The translations under genes were made by a program, and so were the position numbers. A stretch of DNA of 64,000 nt, taken from the NCBI RefSeq assembly GCF_007641255.1, contig NZ_CP036259.1:372001-436000 (forward strand), read 5' to 3'. The notes beneath the pieces are model-generated. The model was not told the origin of the DNA and did not search any database. It was given only the letters and a program-made list of their open reading frames with translations. Source of the stretch: Sporomusa termitida (GTDB taxonomy: Bacteria; Bacillota; Negativicutes; Sporomusales; Sporomusaceae). Below, piece after piece: positions 25,252 through 32,927 of this stretch; the stretch's first letter is position 1, and every line of letters starts with the position of its first letter.

Positions 25252-27222
25252 ATGAGATTAAGCAAGCACAACAGAAACATTGGTTTAGCGGCACTGTTTT
25301 TTTCCACGCTGGCGGTGACTTCGCCTGTCTATGCGGAGGATATTGAAGCTACAGAGGAATATGTCTGGGATACGATTCTGGTTACGGCGCAGCGTTATGA
25401 AAAAAAGGATCTGGATATCGGGGCGACAACCGATGTATATACAAGCGAGCAGTTAAAGAACACCGGCGCCAGAAACCTGCAGCAGGCATTGGCCATGGCC
25501 ACAGGGATAATTTACCAGGCCAAAGGTCCCGGCGGGGCTTCGCTGGGATCTATGACCAGTAAAATTAGTATCAGGGGTGTGGAAAAAGGAACGCTGCTGC
25601 TGATCAACGGCACGCCGGCCAACTTAAGAGGGTTGTATAATCTCGAAGATATGCCTCTGGAAAACGTGGAACGCATTGAGGTTGTCAAGGGCGGGGGAGC
25701 CATTTTATATGGCAGCGAGGCTACCGGCGGTGTTGTTAATATTATCATGAAGAAGGGAATGCCAAATACCGTTACGGTCGGCGGCGGCAACAAGGGGCAG
25801 CAAAACTATGCCCTGACTACCCAGGCCGGTAAGCTGGGTTTCAGCTATACCTATGATAAGTGGGGCGATGTTGGCAAAATTTCTTCCAACTTGGCCACCC
25901 CGGAAATGTATAATGTATTTAATGGTTCGGAGAAAAATAATATTACCCTCACTTATGTTTTTGATGAAAACGTTGACTTAATGTACAGTCATAATGAATC
26001 AATCAGCCGATTCACCTATACCTTTGGTAAGGGCTATGACGCTAAATATGATTATCCTTATTCCATTGATGACAAGGCGCGCTATAATCGCAAGCATGAT
26101 AATACCAAGGATTTTGTCCAGCTTAATGTGAAGCAGGGCGATTTAAAAGGCAATTTATACTATAATGCCAACAGTTTGCATTCTACCGGGATGGACTATT
26201 ACAGTTCAACCGGCGAGAGCGACAAATATCCGCAATTGAAAGATTCCAAGGAGAAGAATCGCACGTATGGTTTCGACCTGCAAAATATCTGGCAGACGAG
26301 CGGGAGTACGCTGTTATTTGGCGCAACCTATCAAAATGAAGACTATACGCCGGAAGTGAAAGAAAGCACTCGCTATGAGCGCAATAATTATTCGCTTTAC
26401 GGCCAATGGGAAGTGCCGCTGCAGGAGGCCGACACCTTTACGCTGAGTGCCCGGAAAAGCTGGACAGGCGGGGCTGCTGAAGATAAAAATTATCACAACT
26501 TCAGCGCCCAGGGCCAGTTTGTCCATAAGCTGTCGGCAGACGCCAGTGTGTATGCCAGCATTGGCCAGTCCTATGTAATGCCAACTTTCGGCCAGATGTA
26601 CTCCACTGGTGGTGGCATGGTGGTGGGCGATCCCAATCTTCGCCCCCAGACCGGTATTCATTATGAAATTGGCTGGAAGAAAAATCATAATGGCCACAAA
26701 TGGCGGGCGGCATTATTTAATTATGAGATTGAGGATAATATCAGCTTTAGCAAACAATCCAATCAATATTACGCCGTCAATGAGGATCTGAAAAATACGG
26801 GAATAGAGTTAAGTGCCGATATTCAGGGACATAACGGCTGGTCTTATCAGTACGGACTGACCTATAGTGACCCCAAGGGTAGGGCAAAATCCGAGAAACC
26901 CGGGGTTAAAACCTATTGGGACAGAAACTTCGGCCGGCTGCAGCTAAATGGCGGGGCTACGTACCAGATGGATAAATGGACGGCCAGCCTATCGGCGAAC
27001 TACCTGGCCAAGCGGGTGCTTACGCCAAGCAGTGCACACTCTTTTGCAACCAAGCCTTATTTATTAACAAGCTTACATGTCAATTATGCCGTTGATGCAG
27101 TCAGTGAAATTAATTTGAGTATTGACAATGTGCTGGACAGGCAGGACAATGTCAACCATACCAGTTCGGCCTATTACACAACCCCTATTAATTACATGCT
27201 GAGTTATAAATATAAGTTCTAA
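25252..27222 (+). CDS. TonB-dependent outer-membrane receptor, BtuB-like (copy 2)
   Basis: A 656-residue receptor: signal peptide (LAALFFSTLAVTSPVYAED), TonB-box-like WDTILVTA, plug domain with IRGVEKGTLLLINGTP and VERIEVVKGGGAILYG, barrel, and C-terminal YKYKF. AGAGGAGAAGAG precedes the ATG. The plug region resembles that of copy 1 (KGTLVLVNGAPANL against KGTLLLINGTPANL), so the two are paralogues. B12 control by the tandem riboswitches 5 and 6 supports cobamide uptake. It is followed by a strong terminator, making it a single-gene unit. Confidence 0.93.
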   Translation: MRLSKHNRNIGLAALFFSTLAVTSPVYAEDIEATEEYVWDTILVTAQRYEKKDLDIGATTDVYTSEQLKNTGARNLQQALAMATGIIYQAKGPGGASLGSMTSKISIRGVEKGTLLLINGTPANLRGLYNLEDMPLENVERIEVVKGGGAILYGSEATGGVVNIIMKKGMPNTVTVGGGNKGQQNYALTTQAGKLGFSYTYDKWGDVGKISSNLATPEMYNVFNGSEKNNITLTYVFDENVDLMYSHNESISRFTYTFGKGYDAKYDYPYSIDDKARYNRKHDNTKDFVQLNVKQGDLKGNLYYNANSLHSTGMDYYSSTGESDKYPQLKDSKEKNRTYGFDLQNIWQTSGSTLLFGATYQNEDYTPEVKESTRYERNNYSLYGQWEVPLQEADTFTLSARKSWTGGAAEDKNYHNFSAQGQFVHKLSADASVYASIGQSYVMPTFGQMYSTGGGMVVGDPNLRPQTGIHYEIGWKKNHNGHKWRAALFNYEIEDNISFSKQSNQYYAVNEDLKNTGIELSADIQGHNGWSYQYGLTYSDPKGRAKSEKPGVKTYWDRNFGRLQLNGGATYQMDKWTASLSANYLAKRVLTPSSAHSFATKPYLLTSLHVNYAVDAVSEINLSIDNVLDRQDNVNHTSSAYYTTPINYMLSYKYKF

Positions 27223-27240
27223 TATATAGGTGATAGATGA

Positions 27241-27277
27241 GCAAATACCAGTCGCTTAAGCGCTGGTATTTGTTTTT
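27241..27277 (+). terminator. Terminator after TonB receptor 2
   Basis: CAAATACCAG..CTGGTATTTG with a 10-bp loop region containing CGCTTAAGCG, followed by TTTTT. Confidence 0.9.
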
Positions 27278-27425
27278 GAAACCACGGTGTATGGAGCAGT
27301 GTCAGCTTGAAGAAGCGGAATCTCAAGAGTATTGGAATTTTATTAACTGGAAGAAATATGTTTGACAACCCTAACCGGGCGATGTTATTATTAGGATTAT
27401 ATTTACAGAAAATTTAATATGATCA

Positions 27426-27622
27426 ATAGGTGCCCGTAAGGGCTTAATAGGGAAGTCCGGTGCAATACCGGCGCGGTCCCGCCACTGTAATGGGGAGTAA
27501 ATCCAAGAGATACCACTGAGACAAAATGTCTTGGGAAGGTTTGGAGGAACGATGATCCGGAGCCAGGAGAACTGCCTATTGTGAATCACCGTTTAACCTA
27601 CGAGCGATAGGGAGGGGATTAT
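27426..27622 (+). promoter_or_regulatory. Cobalamin riboswitch 7 (upstream of TonB receptor 3)
   Basis: Complete aptamer with AGGTGCCCGTAAGGGCTTAA, GCGCGGTCCCGCCACTGTAATGGGGAG, GGAGCCAGGAGAACTGCC and ACGAGCGATAGGGAGG. The promoter TTGACA (27362-27367) with TTATTA 17 bp downstream precedes it. Confidence 0.96.
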
Positions 27623-27634
27623 TGAGCAGTTGAT

Positions 27635-27667
27635 CCTTCCTGGCTATGTGGCCGGGATTTTTTTATT
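27635..27667 (+). terminator. Rho-independent terminator of riboswitch 7
   Basis: TCCTGGC..GCCGGGA stem followed by seven T residues; its 5' arm TCCTGG can pair with the CCAGGA of the B12 box. Confidence 0.85.
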
Positions 27668-27811
27668 AATAGGGTTGACTTGTAAAATCTTTCCCGGGCA
27701 GGCTTGTGTGATTAATCGCCGTAAGGAGATAAGCTAGTTTTCCGGGGGAGGGGATAAGGCAGCGCTTGATGGAACGGGCAAGGGAATTTATAGATGAATG
27801 GAGAGTACATA

Positions 27812-29773
27812 ATGAAGGAGACAAAATCAATAAAAAAAATCAAAGCCCAGGCACTAGTATGTATGATTGTAGGCGGGGTTATGTTTTTTCAAGCGCCGGT
27901 AATGGGCCAGGCTGCAACCGATGAAGAGTATTCTTTGGATAAAGTGGTTGTAACGGCTAATCGTGTTCCTACACAGGCTGCTAAATCAGGCGCTAATGTG
28001 ACAGTGATAACCCGGGAGCAGATTGAAAATGGTCAATATCTGAATCTTGGGGATGTTCTTAGAGACGTAAATGGTGTGATTGTAAGTGGTAAGGGTTTTT
28101 TAGGAGCTGCACAATCTGTTCGATTGAATGGCGATGATCGCGTTTTGTTTATGATTGATGGTCGCAAAATTGGTCGGCCGGAAGGAGGAGGCGGGCGCTC
28201 CACCTTTGATCCCAACACAATAATTTCTATGAATAATATCGAACGAATTGAAATTGTTAAAGGTGGAGCTTCTGCGCTTTATGGATCAGATGCTGTCGGG
28301 GGTGTTATCAACATTATTACCCGTAAAGGAGCAGAAGATAAGACTACTTTAGATTTTACAACAGGATCGTGGGGTACCCGCAATTATAAAATGAGCACGC
28401 AAGCACAAGCAAATGGCTATAGTCTGTATATTACAGCCGATAAAAAACATCAGGACTATAGTGAATATAATGTGGTTAACCCTTCGCTAACTGGCGGCAG
28501 CAACAAGGGGGACACCTACCGCTGGTCTAACAGTGAATTTGATGGTCAAGGTATAACCTTACGGCTGGACAAGGAAATTGACGCTAATCATTCCTGGACA
28601 GTTAATTTTGAACATTGGAATGATGAAGGGGGGCAGCCTAATAGGGTTACTACCCAGTCGTCTAACAGATCTACGCATCTTACTAATAATATTGCATTAA
28701 CTTATAATTTTAACCAAGTCAAGGAAGTGCCCGGATTTATCCGAGCGTACTCTAATTATCAAAATATGGATTTTTCAGGAACTTATAAAAGTCGTACCCA
28801 AGGGCTTGAATATCAGACTGGCTGGCAGTTAGATGAAAATAATACATTAGTTGCAGGTCTGGATTGGATAAAAGGAACTGTACTTGAGAATACAGGCGGT
28901 GGTTATGCAGATAAAGCCATTACCAATCAGGCTTTATATCTGCAGGATATTTATCATGTTACTGATAAACTGATTATTACTCCCGGGCTCAGATATGACC
29001 ACCATAGTAAATTCGGCGGTCAGACAACGCCTAAACTGAATGCCAGCTATAGTGTGGATAATACCACTGATGTCTATGTTGCTTATAACCGGGTATTTAA
29101 TGCCCCTAACTTAGATGACTTATATTATTATTCTCCTCCGGGAGATTCTTGGGGAGGAATGGTTGGCAATCCAGACTTAAAGCCGGAAAGCGGGCATGTG
29201 ATTAGTGCCGGTGTGAATAAAAAAATCAGTGATGCCACCCTTTTGAAGCTGTATTATTTTGCAAGTAAGTTATCTGATGCTATTGCCTGGAAAGCAGATG
29301 ATCCAAATGATTATTTAACAGATTACCGGCCACAGAACATCGATAAGCAAAAAAAACGTGGTTTTGAGATTGATCTTCATCATAAGATTTCAGAGAAATA
29401 TTATACCGAAGTAGGTTACTCTCATGTTCATATTGAAAATAATTCAGATGGTGCAGGTTATGTTGTTGATTCTACTAACAGTCAGCCCAATGGTTACCGT
29501 GTAAAATTGGGCTATAGCAGTGATCAATGGAATTTCAATATTAATGGGCAAGGCGTTTCCGGGCGTGATACCAGCCGGTTTATAGAACGGGGTCACTGGG
29601 TTTGGAATATGGCGGTTAATTATAAAATGAATGATAGTGCCGATATATATATGAATGCTTTTAATATCACTAATGAAGCTTATGAGTTACTTTCCGGCGG
29701 GACGAACAATAGTCGGGGCAATTACCCAATGGCAGCCCGCAATGTTCAACTGGGTGTAAAGTATTCATTCTAA
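27812..29773 (+). CDS. TonB-dependent outer-membrane receptor, BtuB-like (copy 3)
   Basis: A receptor of about 653 residues with signal peptide (ending near MGQAATDEEY), TonB box LDKVVVTA, plug with MIDGRKIGRPEGG and IERIEIVKGGASALYGSDAV, and C-terminal GVKYSF. ATG 27812 is preferred over 27794 because GGAGAG lies at 27800-27805. The plug motif MIDGRKI and the overall sequence are closer to classic BtuB/FepA-type receptors than copies 1 and 2. The gene is visibly richer in A+T than its neighbours, suggesting separate acquisition. It has its own riboswitch, so B12-related uptake is likely. Confidence 0.93.
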   Translation: MKETKSIKKIKAQALVCMIVGGVMFFQAPVMGQAATDEEYSLDKVVVTANRVPTQAAKSGANVTVITREQIENGQYLNLGDVLRDVNGVIVSGKGFLGAAQSVRLNGDDRVLFMIDGRKIGRPEGGGGRSTFDPNTIISMNNIERIEIVKGGASALYGSDAVGGVINIITRKGAEDKTTLDFTTGSWGTRNYKMSTQAQANGYSLYITADKKHQDYSEYNVVNPSLTGGSNKGDTYRWSNSEFDGQGITLRLDKEIDANHSWTVNFEHWNDEGGQPNRVTTQSSNRSTHLTNNIALTYNFNQVKEVPGFIRAYSNYQNMDFSGTYKSRTQGLEYQTGWQLDENNTLVAGLDWIKGTVLENTGGGYADKAITNQALYLQDIYHVTDKLIITPGLRYDHHSKFGGQTTPKLNASYSVDNTTDVYVAYNRVFNAPNLDDLYYYSPPGDSWGGMVGNPDLKPESGHVISAGVNKKISDATLLKLYYFASKLSDAIAWKADDPNDYLTDYRPQNIDKQKKRGFEIDLHHKISEKYYTEVGYSHVHIENNSDGAGYVVDSTNSQPNGYRVKLGYSSDQWNFNINGQGVSGRDTSRFIERGHWVWNMAVNYKMNDSADIYMNAFNITNEAYELLSGGTNNSRGNYPMAARNVQLGVKYSF

Positions 29774-29778
29774 GATGT

Positions 29779-29807
29779 TTGACAACTCCTGTCACAAATG
29801 GTATTAT
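29779..29807 (+). promoter_or_regulatory. Promoter of riboswitch 8
   Basis: TTGACA (29779-29784), 17-bp spacer, TATTAT (29802-29807), starting five bases after the receptor stop. Confidence 0.7.
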
Positions 29808-29852
29808 TAACATGTATATAATATTCAGACATTATAATTGAATATGAATGAG

Positions 29853-30054
29853 TTAGGTGCCCTTAATGGGCTTAATAGGGAAGCCGGTTAAAAACCGGCG
29901 CGGTCCCGCCACTGTAATGGGGAGCAAAACCAAGATATGCCACTGAGACATAACCGTCTTGGGAAGGTTTGGTGGAGTGATGAGCCAGAGCCAGGAGAAC
30001 TGCCTAGCTGACAGTCACCGTTTTACCCACGAGCGATGGGGAGGGGATTACAGT
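29853..30054 (+). promoter_or_regulatory. Cobalamin riboswitch 8 (upstream of Rex-like gene)
   Basis: Complete aptamer: AGGTGCCC, GGGCTTAATAGGGAAG, GCGCGGTCCCGCCACTGTAATGGGGAG, B12 box AGAGCCAGGAGAACTGCC, and ACCCACGAGCGATGGGGAGG. Confidence 0.96.
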
Positions 30055-30111
30055 CGCACCGGCTTGCTGTGGCATTAAATGTCAGGTTAGTTTTGTGTTT
30101 TGCTGCTAAAT

Positions 30112-30192
30112 TCACTCCTGGTCAACGACCAGGAGTTTTTATTAAGTGCGCTGTAAAGGTTCTCCCGGCTGCCGTGGCAGCCGGGTATTTTA
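30112..30192 (+). terminator. Two-hairpin module after riboswitch 8
   Basis: Hairpin A (30114-30142) is ACTCCTGGT..ACCAGGAGT followed by TTTTTATT. Hairpin B (30161-30192) is TCTCCCGGCTGCC..GGCAGCCGGG then TATTTTATTT. These are the same A and B elements as after riboswitches 3 and 5; here hairpin B ends 36 bp before the start codon. Confidence 0.82.
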
Positions 30193-30227
30193 TTTCAATT
30201 CATTTTTCGGGAAAGGGAGAGGGCGAA

Positions 30228-30890
30228 ATGATAAAAACAAGAGATGATGTATCTAAACTGACGATAACCAGGATGGCAATCTATTATAATGCCCTGAAAA
30301 GAATGTTGGAGGATGGAGAAACAATGTGCCTGTCCAGCCAAATAGGCCAGCATACCGGCATAAGTTCTTCAATAATACGCAAAGACCTATCTTCTTTCGG
30401 CGAGTTCGGCACTAAGGGGGTCGGTTACAGGATTGATTTTCTGCTCCGGTGGATTGGTGAGATCCTGGGCTACAATACTGTTTGGAATACAATTGTAGTC
30501 GGCATGGAGATGCCCTTATTATCAATAAGCTGTTATCAGAATTTCTTGCCGCCCGGCTTCCGGATCGCTGCGGTTTTAGATATGGATGAGCGGAATTACG
30601 GCGCCATGATCCCTGAATTGGGCTTATCCCTTGAATCCATCCGGAATCTGGAGGCTGTGGTATTTAAGAAGCAGGTGAGTATCGGGTTGGTGGCGGTGCA
30701 GCCTGAACAGGCCCAGTTTGTTACTGACAGGCTTGTTGCTGCCGGTGTTGCCGGTATAGCCAACTTCACCCAGACTCAGGTAACAGTACCTGAAAGCATT
30801 GCCCTGACCCAGATTAATGCCGGACCGATGATCAGTCAGCTTTCGTATGATCTGGCCCGTTCTGTACCTGTTCTGCAGTCCATCGTTTAG
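30228..30890 (+). CDS. Rex-family redox-sensor homologue with degraded NAD-binding motif
   Basis: A 220-residue protein. The N-terminal winged helix matches Rex, including RKDLSSFGEFGTKGVGY at residues 51-67. The C-terminal domain keeps the Rossmann layout (FRIAAVLDMDE, IGLVAVQPEQAQFVTDRLVAAGVAGIANF), but the GxGxxG dinucleotide loop expected after strand 1 reads VVGMEMPLLSIS, with the second and third glycines missing. Rex represses fermentation genes and is released by NADH; this protein probably does not bind NADH in the normal way. ATG 30228 is chosen because GGGAGAGGG lies just upstream. It stands alone under riboswitch 8, which is unusual for Rex. A changed ligand or a constitutive DNA-binding role is inferred. 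Confidence 0.85.
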   Translation: MIKTRDDVSKLTITRMAIYYNALKRMLEDGETMCLSSQIGQHTGISSSIIRKDLSSFGEFGTKGVGYRIDFLLRWIGEILGYNTVWNTIVVGMEMPLLSISCYQNFLPPGFRIAAVLDMDERNYGAMIPELGLSLESIRNLEAVVFKKQVSIGLVAVQPEQAQFVTDRLVAAGVAGIANFTQTQVTVPESIALTQINAGPMISQLSYDLARSVPVLQSIV

Positions 30891-31024
30891 GTGGCGGATT
30901 GGCTAGAAATCCCGGTTGCTAAGGCGGCTAGGATTTTCCTGTGTCTGCCTGGAAAGCGAGGGACCTGAGGGCCTTTGTTGGGGCCGGATAAAATTCGCTA
31001 TTTTCTGTATAAATCAGGATGTGT

Positions 31025-31054
31025 TTGACAATAGCTGATAGCGGATGCTATTAT
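31025..31054 (+). promoter_or_regulatory. Promoter of riboswitch 9
   Basis: TTGACA (31025-31030) and TATTAT (31049-31054) with 18-bp spacing, 50 bp before the aptamer. Confidence 0.65.
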
Positions 31055-31101
31055 TGGTAATAAATATAGCTGTTTTTCTGAATATAATTAAATATTAGGA
31101 G

Positions 31102-31302
31102 CCAGGTGCCTTAAAGGGCTTAATAGGGAAGTACGGTTAAATGCCGGCGCGGTCCCGCCACTGTAATGGGGAGTTAGCCTAAGATATGCCACTGAGACGC
31201 AAGCGTCTTGGGAAGGTTTGGGTGTAACGATGAACCAGAGTCAGGAGAACTGCCTGTCTGTCAATCACCGTTTTTACTCACGAGCGATGAGGAGGGGATT
31301 TA
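31102..31302 (+). promoter_or_regulatory. Cobalamin riboswitch 9 (upstream of cbiK)
   Basis: Complete aptamer: AGGTGCCTTAAAGGGCTTAA, GCGCGGTCCCGCCACTGTAATGGGGAG, AGAGTCAGGAGAACTGCC and ACTCACGAGCGATGAGGAGG. Confidence 0.96.
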
Positions 31303-31359
31303 GAAGAGCTGTATTTGGCTAATTGTTGACGATTATCTGAATTGATTTCTTCTGAACAG

Positions 31360-31398
31360 AACCCTCCCGGCCTGCGCCAGAGAGGGCTTTTATTTTTG
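31360..31398 (+). terminator. Rho-independent terminator of riboswitch 9
   Basis: CCCTC..GAGGG stem with inner GC-rich pairing and a TTTTATTTTT tail between the aptamer and cbiK. Confidence 0.75.
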
Positions 31399-31435
31399 TA
31401 ATACATATGTGGGAGATTATGAGGAGGCAACAAAT

Positions 31436-32326
31436 ATGGAGCAAGAGCAAAACAATTCATCAAAAAAGGCTATTGTCGTTGTTAGTTTTGGCACTTCTTA
31501 TCAGGACACCCTAAAACTGAACATTGAAACTATCGAAAATAAAATCCGGGACAATTTTCCGGAATATGTGGTGCGGCGGGCTTTTACCTCCCGTACGGTT
31601 ATCAAGCGTTTAGCCGCTGACGGTGTCCGGGTTGATAATGAAATCCAGGCCCTGAAACGTCTGCAGGATGAAGGCTATCAGGAAGTGTATCTCCAGCCCT
31701 TGCATGTAGTGGCTGGGGCCGAATATGAAAAAATCAAGGTCCTTGTTGCCCATTACGCTCATGCCCAAGAAAAAGCTTTCGAAAAAATCCGTTTGGGCCG
31801 GCCTTTGTTGTATTGTATGGGGCAGGAGGATCATCCCGATGACTACGAAATTGCCATTAATGCGTTAAGAACGCAGCTGCCGGCCGATGATGGAGCCAGC
31901 GCTGTTGTGCTTATGGGCCATGGCGGCATGCATCCGGCTAATGCTGCTTACTCGGTGTTACAGCTAAAATTAAAGGATGCAGGCTTAAAGAATGTTTTTG
32001 TGTATACTGTCGAAGGCTTTCCGCCTCTAAACCGTATAATTGACAACCTGAAACAGCAGCAGGTAAAGAAAGTTACCCTGATGCCATTTTTGCTGGTGGC
32101 TGGTGATCATGCAACCAACGACATGGCCGGGGATGAGGAAGATTCGGCGAAGTCGCAGTTGTTAGCGGCCGGCTTCAGTGTTGATGTATATTTCCATGGG
32201 TTAGGGGAGAATGCAGCCATTCAGGATATCTATGTAAGCCATCTCCGCGCTACTATTGCCCATCCGCCCCATGGTCACCGCCATGCCTGCGGTAAAAGTC
32301 ACGGTCACCGACACGGGCAGTCATAA
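31436..32326 (+). CDS. cbiK: Anaerobic sirohydrochlorin cobaltochelatase CbiK
   Basis: A 296-residue class II chelatase that inserts Co2+ into sirohydrochlorin (or factor II) early in the anaerobic B12 pathway. Recognised by AIVVVSFGTSYQDTLKLNIE at the N terminus, LMGHGGMHPANAAY (metal-binding His) near residue 155, and LMPFLLVAGDHATNDMAGDE near residue 220. The C-terminal tail is His-rich (HPPHGHRHACGKSHGHRHGQS spread over the last 24 residues), suggesting metal storage or sensing. GAGGAGG at 31420-31426 sets ATG 31436. No signal peptide is seen, so it is cytoplasmic. It is under riboswitch 9. The other cbi genes are not in the window. Confidence 0.95.
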   Translation: MEQEQNNSSKKAIVVVSFGTSYQDTLKLNIETIENKIRDNFPEYVVRRAFTSRTVIKRLAADGVRVDNEIQALKRLQDEGYQEVYLQPLHVVAGAEYEKIKVLVAHYAHAQEKAFEKIRLGRPLLYCMGQEDHPDDYEIAINALRTQLPADDGASAVVLMGHGGMHPANAAYSVLQLKLKDAGLKNVFVYTVEGFPPLNRIIDNLKQQQVKKVTLMPFLLVAGDHATNDMAGDEEDSAKSQLLAAGFSVDVYFHGLGENAAIQDIYVSHLRATIAHPPHGHRHACGKSHGHRHGQS

Positions 32327-32345
32327 TACAACTAAATACAGCTGA

Positions 32346-32597
32346 GACAGGTGCCCTGCGGGGCTTAATAGGGAAGTCCGGTGAAAAACCGGCGCGGTCC
32401 CGCCACTGTAATGAGGAGCAATTTCAATTATGCCACTGCGACGCCGCCGAAGGAGGCTAGTGCCGGACACCCGGAATGTGTCGACGGTGCGTCAAACAAG
32501 TCGTGGGAAGGTTTGGAGGAGCGATGAGCCAGAGCCAGGAGAACTGCCTGTTTGACAATCACCGGTTGACCTACGAGCGATGGGGAGGGGGATTTTT
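32346..32597 (+). promoter_or_regulatory. Cobalamin riboswitch 10 with enlarged peripheral helix (upstream of nitrogenase-like operon)
   Basis: Core blocks AGGTGCCCTGCGGGGCTTAA, GCGCGGTCCCGCCACTGTAATGAGGAG, AGAGCCAGGAGAACTGCC and ACCTACGAGCGATGGGGAGG are intact. Between ATGCCACTG and GTGGGAAGG the usual short hairpin is replaced by about 60 extra bases (32437-32502) that fold as GACGC.../...GCGTC with further GC-rich pairing. The aptamer is therefore about 50 nt longer than its siblings. Confidence 0.94.
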
Positions 32598-32603
32598 TGC
32601 GAT

Positions 32604-32660
32604 AACGCTTATTTAAGCGGCAATGAACTCCTGAGTTGAGCATAGGAGTTCATTTTTATT
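32604..32660 (+). terminator. Terminator region of riboswitch 10
   Basis: A small stem CGCTTA..TAAGCG (32606-32619) is followed by the main hairpin ATGAACTCCT..AGGAGTTCAT (32622-32655) and TTTTTATT. The arm ACTCCTG is complementary to CAGGAG of the B12 box. Confidence 0.85.
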
Positions 32661-32927
32661 TACTGAGTCATCCTGGAATCCCCCGGTTTTTGAGTCTACC
32701 AGAATTTATAAATAAATTCTGTGGACATAAGAACGACTATACCCTAAAGGACACAAGCGGCTTCTGCCGTCGTCCTAAAGGACTTGCACAAGCCATGTCT
32801 TTTCTTATCCTGATAGAAAGTATAATTTTCTTTGGATAAGGGCAGCATCGGCTTCCGCTTTCGCCAAAGGCTCGGCGCAAGCCGTGTTTTCTTATGAATT
32901 GATTGAGAGAGGAATACAAGAAAAACA
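32661..32927. repeat. Two imperfect REP-like hairpin repeats and a palindrome before the nitrogenase-like operon
   Basis: Two related copies are seen, at 32759-32806 and 32850-32895. Each begins GGCTTC, has an inner palindrome (GTCCTAAAGGAC or GCCAAAGGC) and ends CAAGCC followed by ATGTCTTTTCTTAT or GTGTTTTCTTAT. An AT-rich perfect palindrome AGAATTTAT-AA-ATAAATTCT lies at 32701-32720. No gene is present. The elements look like dispersed palindromic repeats, or they may stabilise the leader mRNA. Confidence 0.55.

Noticed and set aside
30036-30227. N-terminal extension of the Rex-like protein
   Set aside because: It would be translated from the riboswitch terminator hairpins; Rex homology begins right after ATG 30228.
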